Shown in pieces: positions 28,501-43,000 of a stretch of 64,000 nt of DNA. A program made the translations under genes and the position numbers. The first letter of the stretch is position 1. Every line of letters begins with the position of its first letter. Source of the stretch: Nematostella vectensis (lineage: Eukaryota; Cnidaria; Anthozoa; Actiniaria; Edwardsiidae); assembly GCF_932526225.1 (NCBI RefSeq), contig NC_064046.1, positions 2,294,001 to 2,358,000 on the forward strand. The letters run 5' to 3'. The notes under the pieces were generated by a model. It was not told the origin of the DNA and searched no databases. It saw only the letters and a program-made list of their open reading frames with translations.

Positions 28501-31500
28501 CATACATAACTAAATTCCCCCTCCCTCCCCTCCCTCCCTACAAGCAGCGCCTTAGCATTGGGAGAAATTAATGGGCCAATCAATATAATGTTGGATGCTG
28601 TAAAGTAATTTTCCAATTCTATTTTCTCGCTGGGCGATACAGTATATACTTTTCTTCGCAATAGTAACAAGGGAAAATAATTACTCGTACGAGTATTCAA
28701 ATCGCATATTGCATTGCAAATAGCATACTGCAACTTTAAATGTCCTTCACCTCCAATTAAAACATTTGAAAAAAAGTGTTACATAACATGGGAAACAAAT
28801 AGGTGTTCAACATTGTGGAGAGCATTCAGTGTCTATTAGCCATTTATAGCCTGTTGTTAGATTATATAGCGAGGGCATTTCCTTGTTTACAGGGGGTGGG
28901 ACACTGGGGGCACATGCCCCCCCCCCCAATAATTTCAAAAATTATAAGAAAATGACCAGTAGGGGCGTGGCTGTGCTCCCAATATTTTCTTAATGTTTCT
29001 ATACTGTGCCTCCCCCCCTGCAAACATGTCGAGGGAGAGGAGATCTCCCCATCCGCCAGCCCCTCGCATGTGCCTGGTCTAAGCTAGTAGAGCGTTGATT
29101 GTCCACTATTTATAATAACTGTTCATTATATATAACGCGGACTTGAGTGTTTATAACGCGGGTATTTTCTCCGTTTAGGTCTCCGAGATTGTGGTAGAGC
29201 CGTATAACGCAGCGTTGAGTGTTCATCAACTGCTGGAGACTACAGATGAGGTGTTTTGTATCGATAACGAGGCGTTGTATGATATTTGCTACAAGACACT
29301 CAAACTTAACACCACTACGTACTCGGACCTGAACCACATCATATCAAACACCATGAGTGGTCTGACCACGTGTCTACGCTTCCCAGGGCAGGTGAGAGGT
29401 TACTTGGGCGTGGTTATCGGAAAGGGGGAGGGGGAAGGGGGAAGAAAGGATGGTACTGTACGGACCTGAACCACATCATATCCAACACCATGAGTGGTCT
29501 TACCACGTGTCTATGCTTCCCAGGGCGGGTGAGGTGGGACAGGTAACCACTTTTGGGCTTTTGGGGTGGGGTTACTGTGAGTGGGAGGGGGGGGGATACT
29601 GTACAGACCTGAACCATATGTTATCTCGGACACCATGAGTGGTCTCGCACCACGTGTCTACGCTTCCAAGGGCAGGTGTTTTGGGGTGTGGCTGCTGCGA
29701 AGGGGCTAGAGGGGGGGGGGGAGGTTGATCGGACAAATCCCGCCTTCAGTTAAAATAGCGCACTCTAGGTAGCCTCCTTGGCACTACGATACCATTCAAA
29801 AGAATGTCGATCAACCACTCCTTTATTATCGTTTACCATTAAAAATACATTTATATTTATAAGAAAACCATCCAGGATTGAATTATGATAATTTATAAAC
29901 GATATCACTTGCTTAAATAAGCTGATGGAAATGGATTCTTTGAGTGAGTCAGTATTTCGCGGGAGAGTCAAATGACGGCGTGATTGGCCTTCTTTAACCT
30001 CATATTTATTACCTCCAAACATTTTTTACCACTTTTACTTTTTACTCATGACCTATGGATATTTCTCCCAATTATGACAGCTCAACGCAGATCTGCGCAA
30101 ACTCGCTGTGAACATGATCCCGTACCCACGATTGCACTTCTTTATGCCAGGATTTGCGCCGCTGACCAGCAGGGAATGCGTCTCCTACCGTGCTTTAACT
30201 GTTGCTGATCTAACACAGGTATACCTGTGGGGCGAGCGCAAAAAAAAGGGAAGGAATGCCCCCAGGAAACGCGCGGCTTAAAATAAAAGATGATGCCCGA
30301 TCTTCAAACGGAACAGGTTTCCCGCGATGATATCACCGAGTACCGCCAACAACCAGTCTAGCCTACGGATCAAACCGCGCGAATAGACTTGACATTATAT
30401 TTTCAAACGCGCAGTGTGAAATCTTCAATTGCTAATAAGCCTAGGCATTTTAAAATCTGTTTTTAATTCTTACTTTGGAATTTATATTTTATATCCAAAC
30501 TTATATTTACAGGCGATATTCGACAATAAGAACCTTCTGATCGCGTGTAACCCAAAGCGAGGCAAATACTTGACGTATGCCGCCATGTACCGCGGGCTCA
30601 TGTCTATGAAAGAGGTCGAGGACCAGATGGCATTTGCGCAAGATCGCTACAGTTCACTGTTCGTCGGCTGGATCCCCAATAATGGTAGAGCATTTGTGAT
30701 CAGGGTTGTTGGATTGAGGAGAGGGGGGGTGAAGGCCCTTATGAGCTATACCTGGTGGAAACAAATAGCTTACTTTTGAGGTAGCCTGCGTAGCAAGCGT
30801 TCCCGTGTGTTTTGAGCGCAAAGAATCCCAGAAACCGACGAAAAATGGGGCGAGCGTTCTTATAAAAAAGATAAGAGTGTATATAAAGTCTTGTACTATC
30901 ATGATCCCGCTCAAGGCGCGTACACAGGGGGGGGGGGGGCGTGCAGGGTGGGCGCGCATCCCCCTATGCGGCCAAAAAGTGGGTCATTTTTTATTAAGGA
31001 ATCTTCAAATACTATGCTTTTTCCATAGGATACCTATGACTGCGCACCCCCCCCCCCCCCCTCGGTAAATCCTGGGGACGCGCCTGTCACTGTCTCTTTA
31101 TGGTCTTCCGCCAGTTTTTAAATTCTTTATTTGGCTTTCTTCCCAGGTAAGGTTGCAGTGTGTGACGTCCCGCCCCATGACATGAAGATGTCTGCATCCT
31201 GTATCTCTAGCAATACAGCCATTCAGGAGCTATTCAAGCGGATACGACTCCACTACAAGCTCATGTTCCGGAGAAGAGCGTTCCTGCATTGGTACACAGA
31301 GGAAGGCATGGACTCACAACAGTTCGAAGAGGTGAGACTCTAGACTTACCCCAAGTCGCCCTCTTTGATTTTCCCTAATATGAGGGCGCGATCTTATGGA
31401 CATTTTCCTCAGTGAGAAGCTAATCGTTGTCCGAATAAGGGCCTCCTACAAATTTAAGCGCCCACCGCAAAATTTAGCGCCTCTTCAGAATACGATTTTC

Positions 31501-33005
31501 ACCGAAGAGGAAACTAATATAAATAAGTGCCTGCCTCGAATAAACCCCCGGCGGCTTTAGGTAGCTGACAGTGCTGAAAAACGCTAGACTAGTTCCAGTA
31601 CCGCGCGGTTAAACCAGCCTTTTTGTTTTGAAATGCCGGCATTTTACCGGCGAACTGTCACATTTTGGCGAATGCTAAGAAAACTAGACCAAACATAAGG
31701 CTATAATTTTCTTTATGACTCCCTCATTATCTGTCATCTTTTGTACAGTATGGTTTTAATGCTGTACAGTTAGTCAAAACAGCAACTGAAGTCAGCCTTT
31801 AGTACCTTTACTCGAACGATTCAACACTACGATTGTGCTTGTTTTTGCCAGAGCAAGCGCATGCGCATACGTTATTCAGCACTGTCAAGGCAGCTATGAT
31901 TCTGACGCCGAGAGGGGGACTGTGATATCGAGAACGCGCATATCAGTCAATGGCTGTCGTTTTTCTAAAGGGTCTAAATGAGCCTGGGGAGAGCGCGCGG
32001 GAGACCTGTGATATTTTAAAACGGTAATGACTAGGCTCCATTTCCAAGATGGCTGCCAGCAAAATCGTAGTAAACACGAATTCCTGCAAGTTTACTTGGA
32101 AAAAATGATTGAAGCGGACTCCCAAATATGGTATGTAGTGCCTAATAAGGAAATGACCGAGCGAGCTAGAAAAACGACAATTTTAGAACAAGATTGACTG
32201 ATATGGTTAGGTTTGCAGCGTGCGTTATAAGGGAAATACCGAAAACTGACAGTTCTATCCGACACAACATTTTATTATTGAAAGCTTTTTTTTGTTATGG
32301 AAGGAGTTTTGTTTTCGCGTTGTAAAAATCACTCTTTCATCTCAATAAAATGTATTTTGAATGAAGCGCCGCCTCCTTATAAGCGCCTCGCAGAAGATCA
32401 GCTATAATACATCCATTCGAATTAAGATCTGCTAATTGTCTTACTGTACCTGTGCGCACTCCCTGTAAATCAGTTATCACTGCAATAGTGGACTTGCGCG
32501 AAGAGATCACGTGACCTTTCTGGGTGGCAAATTCAAAACAAAATTATCACAGAAATGGCTGCGCCCGTCACACCCGAGAGCGACTAAAAATGGAACTAAA
32601 CAATTTCTGGAAAAAAGAATTCTGTGTTTTTTCGTAAGCGCTGAATAAGTTGCTTTTTGTTGCTGTTATTTTGCCGCTAAAAGCCTGAGCGCGCGCTAGT
32701 TAGCCACCCAAACAGTCACGTGATCTCTAGGCGCTAGTCCCCCGTAGGGTGACTCGCCAGGCGTGGCGTTGCACATTACAACTCTCGTAATCAAACTCTG
32801 CTAATCTCGCTTGGTTCCCCAGGCAGACAATGACATCCTCGACCTGATCTCCACCTATCAGCAATGTGAAGACATGAAAGCGGAAGACTGCTTTGACGAT
32901 GAAGACATCAAGCTTATAGAATTCGAGGAGTTTGAAGACTCGCTAGAGACCTGGGATAGCTTAGACGTGACGGGGGACTCGCTAATGGACGAGAAAATCA
33001 AATGA
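19514..33005 (+). CDS. Divergent beta-tubulin with long atypical C-terminal tail
   Basis: Exons: 19514-19570, 19657-19765, 19920-20030, 28234-28478, 29179-29391, 30081-30218, 30513-30684, 31147-31331, 32823-33005; 470 codons plus stop, all in phase. It keeps the beta-tubulin frame: MREI start, [23 protein letters not shown], the GTP loop [37 protein letters not shown] and WIPNN. It differs widely elsewhere, e.g. [20 protein letters not shown] and [19 protein letters not shown]. The tail after [15 protein letters not shown] is 60 residues, against 37 in the canonical neighbour. It lacks the usual poly-Glu end and instead carries spaced DSL triplets and ends in DEKIK. Introns 1-3 and the exon-4/5 junction match the canonical genes; four further introns are extra. 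Intron 3 is 8.2 kb. No frame break is seen, so it is probably a functional specialised isotype; expression is unknown. Confidence 0.93.
23278..23519 (-). mobile_element. Family A element (reverse copy) flanked by 42-bp direct repeats
   Basis: The core at about 23320-23477, read on minus, matches family A (ATACAGTAAATCTATGAGAC, ATGCCTTGAAA, CCTGTTAAAA). It is bracketed by two direct repeats, at 23278-23320 and 23478-23519, sharing CAGGTATTCATTTAGT. The second flank includes the stop codon and last bases of the neighbouring pseudogene. So the insertion was accompanied by, or landed inside, a duplication of about 42 bp. Confidence 0.75.
23515..24370 (-). pseudogene. Intronless histamine N-methyltransferase-like (SAM methyltransferase) pseudogene
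   Basis: Starts [20 protein letters not shown] and has a class I methyltransferase motif I ([18 protein letters not shown]), an acidic residue after [15 protein letters not shown], and a later [26 protein letters not shown] block. The order and spacing resemble the HNMT family. It is broken. The frame shifts near 23962 (between HAVS and YFLDLE), shifts again near 23770, and an in-frame TAG lies at about 23610, after NFDKGMV. A single uninterrupted exon within another gene's intron, on the opposite strand, suggests a retrocopy; no poly(A) tail is visible. A sequencing error could explain one break but hardly three. Confidence 0.75.
24386..24705. repeat. Degenerate tandem repeat upstream of the pseudogene
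   Basis: About five units of roughly 55-60 bp share AAAATGATTAAGTATTCTAT and GAAAATATAGAGAAAGGTAG. Units have diverged by small indels. Non-coding. Confidence 0.8.
28870..29060. mobile_element. Possible poly-C/G MITE-like insertion
   Basis: In the fourth intron of the divergent tubulin gene. It has a run of Cs after GGGGGCACATGC and matching sense/antisense words (CCCCCAATAATTTC, GCTCCCAATATTTTC). It resembles the other small G/C-tract elements, but its ends are not clear. Confidence 0.35.
29317..29725 (+). repeat. Exon 5 end of divergent tubulin repeated three times (about 140-bp period)
   Basis: The real exon end (CGGACCTGAACCACATCATA .. TTCCCAGGGCAG, then GTGAG) starts at 29324. It is copied at 29461 and 29604, each time with its donor and the following G-rich intron start. 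The copies are decayed: the first has GGGCGGGTGAG in place of GGGCAGGTGAG, the second carries small indels. Both lie in the intron and are not continuous coding exons. Confidence 0.92.
30915..31085. mobile_element. Short TIR element, family B, copy 1
   Basis: About 170 bp between tubulin exons 7 and 8. Ends read GGCGCGTACACAGG and CCTGGGGACGCGCC and are loosely inverted; inside are poly-G and poly-C runs and GGATACCTATGACTGCGCAC. The element at 48901-49036 in opposite orientation shares both ends. Confidence 0.65.
32501..32728. mobile_element. Inverted-repeat element in the last intron of the divergent tubulin gene
   Basis: The ends GAGATCACGTGACC..TGGGTGGC and GCCACCCA..CACGTGATCTC are inverted with a small internal offset and enclose about 180 bp. 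Possible MITE; no second copy recognised. Confidence 0.55.
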
Positions 33006-33420
33006 CGCTCACCCCCTTTTGAGAGAAAAAGACACGAAATGGAGGGCTCAATAAAACGCAGAAAATCAAATGATGTATACCAACTCTTGGGTGAAACGGA
33101 ATACTCAAAAAATAAAGGAAGATTTGATGAGAACATTAAATGACTCATACCTCCTCTATATAAAAGAAAAAGCACGGAACGGAACGGAGGAAAATTAATA
33201 AAAAATCATGGGGAAATAATGATGAGAGCTGGGATAATACGGATTATACCACCTCTAGGGAGCAACAGATGGTAAAAGGAAAATATTCCCTCAAGGAGGT
33301 ATAAAGAGCTCCGGCAAGAGACTCTCCATCCAGGAAGTGAAATTTTGACAAATTGAGCAGTTATTCTTTGTATATTTTAGCGAAAGCGCCGTCTGCGTCG
33401 CAAACAAACTTAATTTATAC
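33006..33420 (+). other. 3' UTR of the divergent tubulin gene
   Basis: AATAAA occurs at 33050-33055, with a further AAATAAAGG near 33110. A word from the end of the coding sequence, GAAAATCAAATGA, recurs at 33061, hinting at a small tandem duplication across the stop codon. Confidence 0.55.
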
Positions 33421-33619
33421 GATGTATACATTCATATGGCCCACTGGGAAAGGGTTTGTAATAAAAAAAAGTTGGGTTTTATTGTTGTAGTCTGATGCAT
33501 GCCGGAGACTGTAAAAACTTTTTTAGCAAGCTTTTCCGTGGGTACTAGGGCTGTCGGTGTGTGCAAGTCACCTGAGGGGGGGGGGCAGGGATGTGTAAGG
33601 GGGGAGGGGTGTATCACCT

Positions 33620-33912
33620 CTAATGTAACAAAAATCACCGCTTAATGTAACGCTTAATGTAACAAAAATCGCCGCTTAATGTAAAACTAACGGTTAATGT
33701 AACAAAACTCGGCGCTTAATGTAACCCTAACGCTTAATGTAACAAAAATCGCCGCTTAATGTAGCACTAACGCTTAATGTAACAAAAATTGGCGCTTAAT
33801 GTAACGCTAAATGTAACAACAATCGCCGCTTAATGTAACGCTAAATGTAACAACAATCGCCGCTTAATGTAACGCTAAATGTAACAACAATCGCCGCTTA
33901 ATGTAACGCTTA
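33620..33912. repeat. Short-period tandem repeat
   Basis: Repeated AACAAAAATCGCCGCTTAAT and GTAACGCTAAATGTAAC words with a period of roughly 30-40 bp. Non-coding and intergenic. Confidence 0.88.
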
Positions 33913-34284
33913 CAGGTGTTACAACACTAACAGGGTGTAATGTTCACAGATAAAGTATGTTTGTGGCCCGTAATGCATTATGCACGCTTCCGGTTGCTGC
34001 TCGTTTAGAAATAACCGTCAGTTTCTTTGCATTCTATAAAAACGCGCCAAATTCAAAATTGTGACGATAACGAACTGTTATCAGTGATGTATGGTTGTAA
34101 CAAGAAGGTGAAATGTTATGTCTGATTTTTACTACAAACACGAGCCTAACACAAATGAAAATCTTCAGTCAATCGCGAGAGAATCAAACAGTCGCGCCCA
34201 CTTTAAAAAAAAAGCTTTCTCTTGTGTTTTAAGAGAGAATATTATCTTTCATCCTAGTTGATTTCCATATCCTGTTGTTTTCTT

Positions 34285-34375
34285 TTATGAAAAAAGCGCA
34301 ATATAAATTGATAAATTATCATCATCATCATCATCATCATCATCATCGTCATTATTATTATTATTATTATTATGC
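34285..34375 (+). repeat. (ATC)n(ATT)n microsatellite after a LINE-tail-like motif
   Basis: AAAAAGCGCAATATAAATTG is followed by runs of ATC and then ATT. This arrangement resembles LINE 3' ends with simple-repeat tails. The microsatellite is certain, its LINE origin only likely. Confidence 0.6.
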
Positions 34376-35290
34376 CCGGAGCGGTGTGATTATAGAAAAG
34401 GCTGTGCGAGGTCTGGAAACTAATTGCACTTTTTTCGCGATCCAGGCGTAATATGACCTAATACGATCAACTTGTAACCAGAGCCCACGTACCTTTGTCA
34501 GCGGTTCGGGAAGGAGACCGGCAAAAAAAAAAAAACATGAAAACTCATACGACAAATTCAAACATGAAAATTTCAATTACATTTTAACAGTATGTTCATT
34601 TGGCGTACTGTTTATTCTAATTCAGTAATTGCTCGAGTATTAATGATAGTGTCATAATGGAAGTTGTTTACTCATTAACAACTCATCCAATCCTAATCAC
34701 GGAACAAAGCTAATTAGCCTAATTAGCACCAGGTTTTTTACTCCCTAAGACTTCAGAGAGGCTTCAGGTACTATATTTCGTGAAAAAAGTGAATCATATA
34801 TATAATCTTTATTACATTGGTACTGGTGTAAGGAGATGAATTTTGTTGCATGTCGGCTAAGCTCTTTCTTTGGTCAATATTGACAAATGTAATAATATTT
34901 GAGCATGTTTAACCTCCGCGAAGGTCTTCTGATTATTTAAGGATTATTGTGAGTGAAACGGAAGGAGGCGGTTTTAAATGTGAGCTTAAGACACCTTGAA
35001 TTTTCCAACCAAATAAAGTGAGTATTACGTCACAAATGTTCATTCCATCGCCCATACAAATCACTTGTGAAGCAAAGTTTACATAAGAATTTAAACTCAT
35101 TCATTTTCAAATCACAGGGGACTTGTCAAACAGGCAGGAATAATTAATGTGTGATTTTATTGTCTTGGAGTTGGCAAGAGGTTTATTTTCTGCCAACCTG
35201 TTAAACAGACTTCAGTTATCAGAGAAGCTGAAAGAAGCAACATACCGTTAAACAGAGTCTTGCGAAAAGAGCGCCAAAAACGAAACCAAG

Positions 35291-38279
<2,989 letters not shown>

Positions 38280-38829
38280 ATACCTGGAATTGACCTAAAC
38301 ACCCTATCTGATACCTGACCCCAACCCTGTAAATTTTCTTTTATAGACTAAAATATTTGCTTGCATTAATGACCACCGTGTATGGTTTTTATTTATAAGG
38401 AGTTATCTTAATTCCTGAAAAATACTTGTAAAATAAAACAAGGTATTCAAACATCAACTTGTGTTTTTATTCTGCTTTTATTGTGCCTCGTTTGACTGAC
38501 TCAGTAAAATATTTTGGGCAATTTGGGCAATTTTTGTCCATTACAAAAAAAGTGTCAGAAGTGAAGGGCGTGTCGGGGTAGAAATAGAGTGAGGACCCAC
38601 CTGGAAACGCCGAGGAAACGCAACGCCCTACTCGAAGCACGAACTTTACGCCCAATCTGATCAACTATGATATTTTTTACAAGAGAATGGAAATAGAGTG
38701 AAAATGAAGTGCTCTACTAAATGCGTCAGACTTTGAGTCTTTGATAAAGATGCGAATAGATCCATAAGGTGAATAAAAGTTTAATATAATAATCAACAGC
38801 AGACAATGTCAAGTCAATTAAAGCCATTT

Positions 38830-39010
38830 ATAAAGATCATACAAATAGAGCCTTTGACGGGAGGGGCTGCAGTTTTTTTTTTTGTTGTTGTTGGAAGCAC
38901 CGAAAGTAGTAGAGGTAGATGTCCTGTGGTATTCTTGGATGGGAGAGGCGTGGTGACCTCACCTTTGGGTGGGAGAGGCGCAAGGGGTCGGGCGACAGCC
39001 TGAGACAAAA
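38830..39010 (-). pseudogene. Decayed duplicate of the terminal exon of the proline-rich gene
   Basis: On minus, TTTTTTTTTCTTTTTTGTCTCAG-like acceptor sequence is followed by GCTGTCGCCCGACCCCTTGC. This aligns with the acceptor and start of the exon at 40595 (AVAPPLPPLP against AVARPLAPLP). The open frame lasts about 60 codons and loses the repeats and the C-terminal half. It lies 1.6 kb downstream of the intact exon, together with a matching copy of exon 6. Confidence 0.8.
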
Positions 39011-39114
39011 AAGAAAAAAAAAATAGACGTATAGACCGATTGGAGTAAGGATATTATCTTTGTATCGACAAATTTTACTTTTAGATTTTTAAAATTCGTC
39101 AGAGCGTAGATTCG

Positions 39115-39590
39115 TCAAAGATGTGAGTTCGTCTTAGATGTGTAGATATTTTGGTTAGTTGTTGGCATGTGTACACCGTGGTCTGGTAGATAGTCTGAGA
39201 TGGGCAGGTCGTCTGAGGTTTCTAAATCGTCTGAGATGTGTAGGTCGTCTGAGATGTTTAGGTCGTCCGAGATGTGTAGGTCGTCTAAGATGTATAGGTC
39301 GTCGGAGTTGTGTAGGTCGTCTGAGATGTGTAGGTCGTCGGAGATATGTATAGGTCGTCCGAGATGTGTAGGTCGTCTAAGATGTATAGGTCGTCTGAGT
39401 TGTGTAGGTCGTCTGAGATGTGTAGGTCGTCTGAGATGTGTATAGGTCGTCTGAGATGTGTAGGTCGTCGGAGATGTTAGGTTGTCTGAGTTGTGTAGGT
39501 CGTCTGAGACGTGTAGGTCGTCGGAGATATGTATACATCGTCTGAGATGTGTAGATCGTCTCAAGTGTGCTGACCGACCGCATTTCTCAG
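39115..39590. repeat. 18-bp minisatellite
   Basis: About 25 units of GTAGGTCGTCTGAGATGT with variants and occasional 20-bp units (extra TA). The 18-bp period keeps frames open on both strands, and the 20-bp units shift them. The resulting frames (SDDLHI / LRRPTH repeats) are artefacts of periodicity. It separates the two decayed exon copies of the proline-rich gene. Confidence 0.95.
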
Positions 39591-39714
39591 TACACTCCAA
39601 TGGCCTCAGCCTTACACAAGAGACACCTCTCCACAGTTATTTGGGATTTTTGCCGATGTACTTAAACAGTGAACATAGGTATCCAAAACTTGTTTTCCAT
39701 TACAGTTTATTATT

Positions 39715-39912
39715 GCGCGCGGTTGAGGAAAGCAAACCTTTGAAGTGCGCAAATACAAAACCGAAACACTTACTCTTGACGCCTCTCTTATTCTTGTCGC
39801 TCGTATTGATAGTAATGTCCGTCTTCCCCATCATCCTTGTTTGCGTATGCTTCCCTTCGCCATCTTCCTCATATATGCTTTTGCAGCTGGTGTTGAATCA
39901 AGTCATTTACAA
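39715..39912 (-). pseudogene. Decayed duplicate of exon 6 of the proline-rich gene
   Basis: On minus, GAGGAAGATGGC, AAGACGGAC, ATTACTATCAATA and GGCGTCAAGAGTAAGT align with the end and donor of the exon at 40977-40679. Flanking intron words (GCGCGCGGTTGA, GTGCGCAAATACAAAA) also match. Indels change the phase of the donor, so joining it to the terminal-exon copy would soon reach a stop. It is probably a relic of a tandem duplication of the gene's 3' end. Confidence 0.78.
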
Positions 39913-40001
39913 GTCCATACGAATACAGCTTAAAGTCCGTGAAATTTCTCCCGCGCGGCTATTTACAAAGATTATACGGATAGCCTAACATTGACCAGAA
40001 G

Positions 40002-43000
40002 TTACTCCCAGGCCCTTCCAGCAACGCTCGGCTCTGCAGACACAGGCATGATAGAAACCGTTTGTCGCCTTTTGACTTTCCACTTTTTCCGCACTTTTTC
40101 TTTAAATGGATCCTCCTCTTCAGCAATAGTGTTTCGTCGAGGCCTAGGGGACTGGTGAAAAGACTTGGGAGAGGTATCGTGGGCCTGGGTCGAGCCTCGT
40201 TTCTGCTCAAGAATTCCTCTGCACGTGTTTTGCTCCACGGCTGGCCCGACACGGTTAATCTCACTACTATTTTCCATCTCCTTTACTCCTGCTCTTAGAT
40301 CGTCTTTACCGGGCGGTTGGGGCAATGTTTTAGTCGCAGCTTTTGAGGACAAGGGCGGAAGAGGTTTGATTGCATCGCCGGAGTTAAGTGGCGGCAAAGG
40401 TCTGCTGAAATCTTTGGGTGGAAGGGGCGGAAGAGATCTTTTAAGATCTTTTGACGGGAGCGGCGGCAGAATTCTCTTGGAGGCACTGGAAGTGATTGGT
40501 GGTAGAGGTCCGATGGTACTCCTGGATGGGAGAGGCGGAAGAGGCGTGGTGACGGCACCTTGGGTTGGGAGAGGTGGAAGGGGTGGGGCGACAGCCTGAG
40601 ACAAGAAAAAGTTTCCAGTGCGATTAATTATTACGCGCGGTTGATAAAAGTGCGCAAATACAAAATTGAAATACTTACACCTTGACGCCTCTCTCCTTTC
40701 CTTTTCTTGTTGTTATCAATAGTCACGTCCGTCTTTTCAATCCTTGTTTCCTTTGGCTTCTCTCTGCCATCTTCCTCTTCTATGTTTTTGCTGTTGTTCT
40801 TGCTCTTTTTCTTTGTCTTGTCCTTCGTGCCTTTCTTTTCATTTTCGACATTTCCGGTGTTGGAATTTTCACTATCGAGTTGATTCTTGTTCTTCTTTGG
40901 TGTTTTCTTTTTCTTCTCGCTCTTATGTGCTGAACTCTCACCTCCTGACGGGTTTACGCCAGCCCTTTTGCCTTCATCTACATAAAAAAAGTTAAATAAA
41001 GCTGAATTGCTGAATTTTATTCTCTTTTTATTCTCTATATGAGCAAAATTAAAAAAAGAAGACCCTTTTTTATAGTTTCTCTTATTGGATTCTCTTTTTT
41101 TTTTTACATTTATCACTTTTTACTACTTTTCGCTTCTTATGAGAGCCTAACCCCATATGATTTAATGTCAAACTTAAAATTCATGTTTCAAGTTTCTTCT
41201 TATTCTAATCGATGCTTGGCTTCTATGCAGTTTTCCTCTTCCCTCCAATCTTTCTCTTGAACTTCAAGCTATTTCCAGCATCTTAATTCGTCTCAAACTT
41301 ACCCGTTCCTTTCTGCTGTGTTACTACGGCTTCTTGCGCCCCTTCTGAATCTTTTCCTGACCTGTCATTCATCTTAGCCCCGCCCTCGCCAGCTTTTGCG
41401 TTTTCGCTCTGCTGACAATTACCGGAGGTGACGTCATAGATCTTTGCATGTCGTTTCCAGGGCTTTTTCCACCGGAACTCGAGACGTTTACCGAAGATGC
41501 TAAACGAAAGAAACAAGTTGTTCTTGGGTTTCTTCGAGGAACCTTTGCCATCGACAGGCTGAAAAAATAAATACCATCACTTTGATTCCGAACGCTAAGC
41601 ATTACAAGTCTTCGTCATTTTTCATATGCTTTTATTACGTCGTGTTATCCACGATATGCATTCACTGCAAATGGACCAGAGTCAATTATTTCATCTTCAG
41701 TTGCATGCATTTGCAATTAAAATTAAGACTCGTGAACAATAATAATAAGTTTGGTTTTAGCAACCCACCTTTGAGGAACTCCCAGCCGCGGGGCCTGGGT
41801 CCTTTGCAGGGCTTCGTGCTCCGTACAGATCTTTCGCTGTTTGCAATCGTCGATTTCCGGTACCAGGAACCACAGGGGTACCACAAGAGCTGGAGGTGCT
41901 TGGCTCACACGGGGCTGTAGAGAGCGAGGGACTCGGTGTGCCGTCTCCTCCTTTAGCACCCTATGGCATATATGTTACAAATAAAGTATTTATTTGACTA
42001 ATGTTTATGTTGTGTTTTGGAAAGTATGTTTTCCGCACTTTAAAAGCAGTCTGCGACATATCTGGCTTTTTTTGACGTGTCATATCTCAGCGTATCATAA
42101 AATGCAAGATGGCGGACCCAAGATGGCGGAAAATTTTACAAGCAACTGAATAAAAGGTCCTTATGGCCTCATTACTTCACAAAGCCTTGAGAATTTCGAT
42201 TCTGGTGTTTCTGAATGATACAAGATGATTTCATCCTTATATCTGAGTTTTCAAAAAGATTTGAAGGAATGAATGCTTTGCTCTTAGCCTAGCCCACCTT
42301 TAAAGAACGCTCGGCCGGGGGGGCTGAGTCCTTTGCAGGGCTGCGTGCTCCGTACAGTCTTTTCGCTGTTGGCAAACGTCGATTTCCGGTACCAGAAACC
42401 ACAGGGGTACCACAAGAGCTGGAGGTGCTTGGCTCACACGGGGCCTTAGAGAGCGAGGGACTCGGTGTGCTGTCTCCTCCTATAGCACCCTAATGTGGTG
42501 GAGATTTATTTATGAATTGATTTTGGATAGGCTATCCCAGGGGCGTAGCCAGGGGGGTGGCCCAGGGGGCCCGGGCCCCCCTTCTAGCAGCCAAAAATAC
42601 AGTAAATGTATGAGACATTATCTAAAATACAGGAAAAAATGCCTTGAAATGGCCTTTTGGGCCCCCTCCTGTTAAAAATCCTGGCTACGCCGCTGTATCC
42701 TATCACCCATGTTATTTGACCATGAGAAACAAGGCCCTACTCGTGTACGAAGAAACCCGTCAATGAATAAAACGTAAATGCTTTCCACAGGCTTCAGTTG
42801 GGATGGCCGTTCACCCTTGGCTAAAAGAGTCCTACCCTTCTCCGGCAAGATAGATATAGAGCTTCTGCAGTAAGATAGCTAGAAGGCTAAAACTTGGTGA
42901 CTTTATCTAAAGTTTAACTGCTGACATTTTGATGTGACGCTCCATGTAACCATGGCGACAACTCCTTTACAAATAGGCTTCACAAAACATTTTTTTTTCA

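Noticed and set aside
39115-39600. Open frames on both strands with SDDLHI or GRSSEM repeats
   Set aside because: Artefacts of an 18-bp minisatellite; interspersed 20-bp units break the frame.
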